NCBI GenBank assembly: GCA_965202915.1
Contig: OZ241847.1
Location: forward strand, 620,001-684,000
Length of the DNA stretch: 64,000 nucleotides
DNA from: G965202915 sp965202915
GTDB taxonomy: Bacteria > Pseudomonadota > Gammaproteobacteria > Eutrophobiales > Eutrophobiaceae
Direction: 5' to 3'
Under the pieces are notes generated by a model. It did no database searches. It was given only the letters and a program-made list of their open reading frames with translations, and had not been told where the DNA came from. Positions 63,423 to 64,000 of the stretch are shown here, piece by piece; the first letter of the stretch is position 1; each line of letters starts with the position of its first letter. Both the position numbers and the translations under genes were made by a program.

Positions 63423-63926
63423 TCACCCACCCTGACGAGACCTGATCTGCCTGAGCACGCTGACCACGTCGATAGCGGCCAGCGCCGACTCGGTGCCTTT
63501 ATTGCGTGCATCCGGCCCCGAACGCGCCAGGGCCTGGTCAACGTTATCGACGGTCAGCACCCCAAAGATCACCGGCACACCGGTACGAACGGCTATGCCG
63601 GCAATACCATGCGCACATTCCGCGGCAATAAAGTCAAAATGAGGCGTTTCCCCCCTGATAATCGCACCCAGGGCGATAACCACGTCGATATCGGCGTGCT
63701 CGATCAGTGCCTTGACCGCGACCGGTATTTCAAACGCGCCGGCAACCCGCACCAGGGTAACGGCATCGGCCGCGATGCCCTTTTGTTGCAGGGTCGACAG
63801 GCAGCCGTCCAATAAACGTTCGACTATCGCTTGATTGAAACGGCTGGCAATAATGCCGGTCTTGACTTCACCGGCGCCGGCGCCGGCGCCATCGATAAGA
63901 TCGATCTTTGAGCCTGCGACGTTCAC
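63423..63926 (-). CDS. ribH: 6,7-dimethyl-8-ribityllumazine synthase
   Basis: Penultimate step of riboflavin synthesis, forming an icosahedral or decameric shell. The 167-aa protein has KTGIIASRFNQAI, VRVAGAFEIP and ALGAIIRGETPHFDFIAAE, with the GVPVIFGVLTVDN block. GTG start, overlapping the ribBA stop by GTGA. An Ala/Gly-rich insertion (GAGAGAG) precedes the first beta strand. Confidence 0.96.
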   Translation of the reverse strand: MNVAGSKIDLIDGAGAGAGEVKTGIIASRFNQAIVERLLDGCLSTLQQKGIAADAVTLVRVAGAFEIPVAVKALIEHADIDVVIALGAIIRGETPHFDFIAAECAHGIAGIAVRTGVPVIFGVLTVDNVDQALARSGPDARNKGTESALAAIDVVSVLRQIRSRQGG

Positions 63927-64000
63927 GATATGTATTCCACCACCTCCAGGCCAAACCCCGACAGCGCGTGGATCCGCTTGGGTGCGCTTAACACCCGCAT
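63923..64000 (-). CDS. RibBA / GTP cyclohydrolase II, C-terminal fragment (runs off window)
   Basis: The last 25 codons read MRVLSAPKRIHALSGFGLEV then VEYIS stop, matching the GTP cyclohydrolase II ending (typical NNPRKI-L-GFGLEVVE). The stop overlaps the ribH GTG. The gene starts outside the window, so whether the N-terminal DHBP synthase half is present is unknown. Confidence 0.8.
   Translation of the reverse strand: MRVLSAPKRIHALSGFGLEVVEYIS

Overview
The window looks like a chromosomal segment of a methylotrophic, probably methanotroph-like, gammaproteobacterium. Three things point this way. First, a gammaproteobacterial core layout is present (rpmF-plsX-fabH-fabD-fabG-acpP-fabF-pabC-mltG-tmk-holB-pilZ-tatD, dapA-bamC, nrdAB, tgt). 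Second, the last 10 kb holds genes for the archaeal-type tetrahydromethanopterin (H4MPT)/methanofuran C1 pathway (fae, mch, orf5, orf7, orf17-like ATP-grasp, MfnE-like kinase, MfnF-like protein, and pabB). Third, the lipopolysaccharide genes (Kdo kinase, heptosyltransferase family) indicate a Gram-negative envelope. The assignment below class level is inference.

Layout. 1-9.2 kb: surface polysaccharide locus with GDP-L-fucose synthesis (gmd, fcl), galE, a GT11 fucosyltransferase-like gene plus a decayed GT11 copy, several GT2 enzymes, the start of a GT4 enzyme, and two unusual genes (nucleotidyltransferase-like and ParB-fold-like). 9.3-10.5 kb: a small ORF, short repeats and a coiled-coil repeat membrane protein. 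10.5-15.7 kb: a 23S-5S rRNA unit with no 16S gene beside it, apparently with its own promoter and boxA. Its helix 45 is interrupted by a 0.55-kb intervening sequence that encodes a YccF-like membrane protein with a strong ribosome-binding site. Immediately upstream lies a partial second 23S copy whose helix-45 insert encodes a different membrane protein (bacterial PH domain).

15.7-32.7 kb: housekeeping genes (peroxiredoxin, dapA, bamC, a class V aminotransferase, the fatty-acid/folate/DNA-replication cluster, a small K+-channel-like protein and a sodium:solute symporter pair). 32.9-36.7 kb: sulfotransferase-like gene, Kdo kinase, glycosyltransferase 9 and a Gfo/Idh/MocA oxidoreductase.

36.8-49 kb: an accessory island built into the queA-tgt locus. 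It holds a queA 3' remnant, a single-chain restriction-modification enzyme, a duplicated 5' end of tgt joined to a decayed copy of the 3' end of that enzyme gene, an unrecognised three-gene overlapping operon, and then intact tgt and ogt. An IS3 OrfA remnant, a beta-barrel/lipase pair, a 5S rRNA remnant and a BrnT/BrnA toxin-antitoxin pair follow.

49.2-53.6 kb: nrdAB with a DnaA box and paired NrdR-box-like sites, closed by a strong terminator. 53.7-64 kb: C1 cofactor cluster, with mfnE-like, pabB, mfnF-like and orf17-like on one strand, a HisA-like gene divergent, then fae, orf7, orf5, mch, an in-frame NusB-ThiL fusion, ribH and the end of ribBA. The pabB gene probably supplies 4-aminobenzoate for H4MPT as well as folate. 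The strongest candidates for something undescribed are the cargo-bearing 23S intervening sequences and the three-gene cassette bracketed by tgt 5' repeats.
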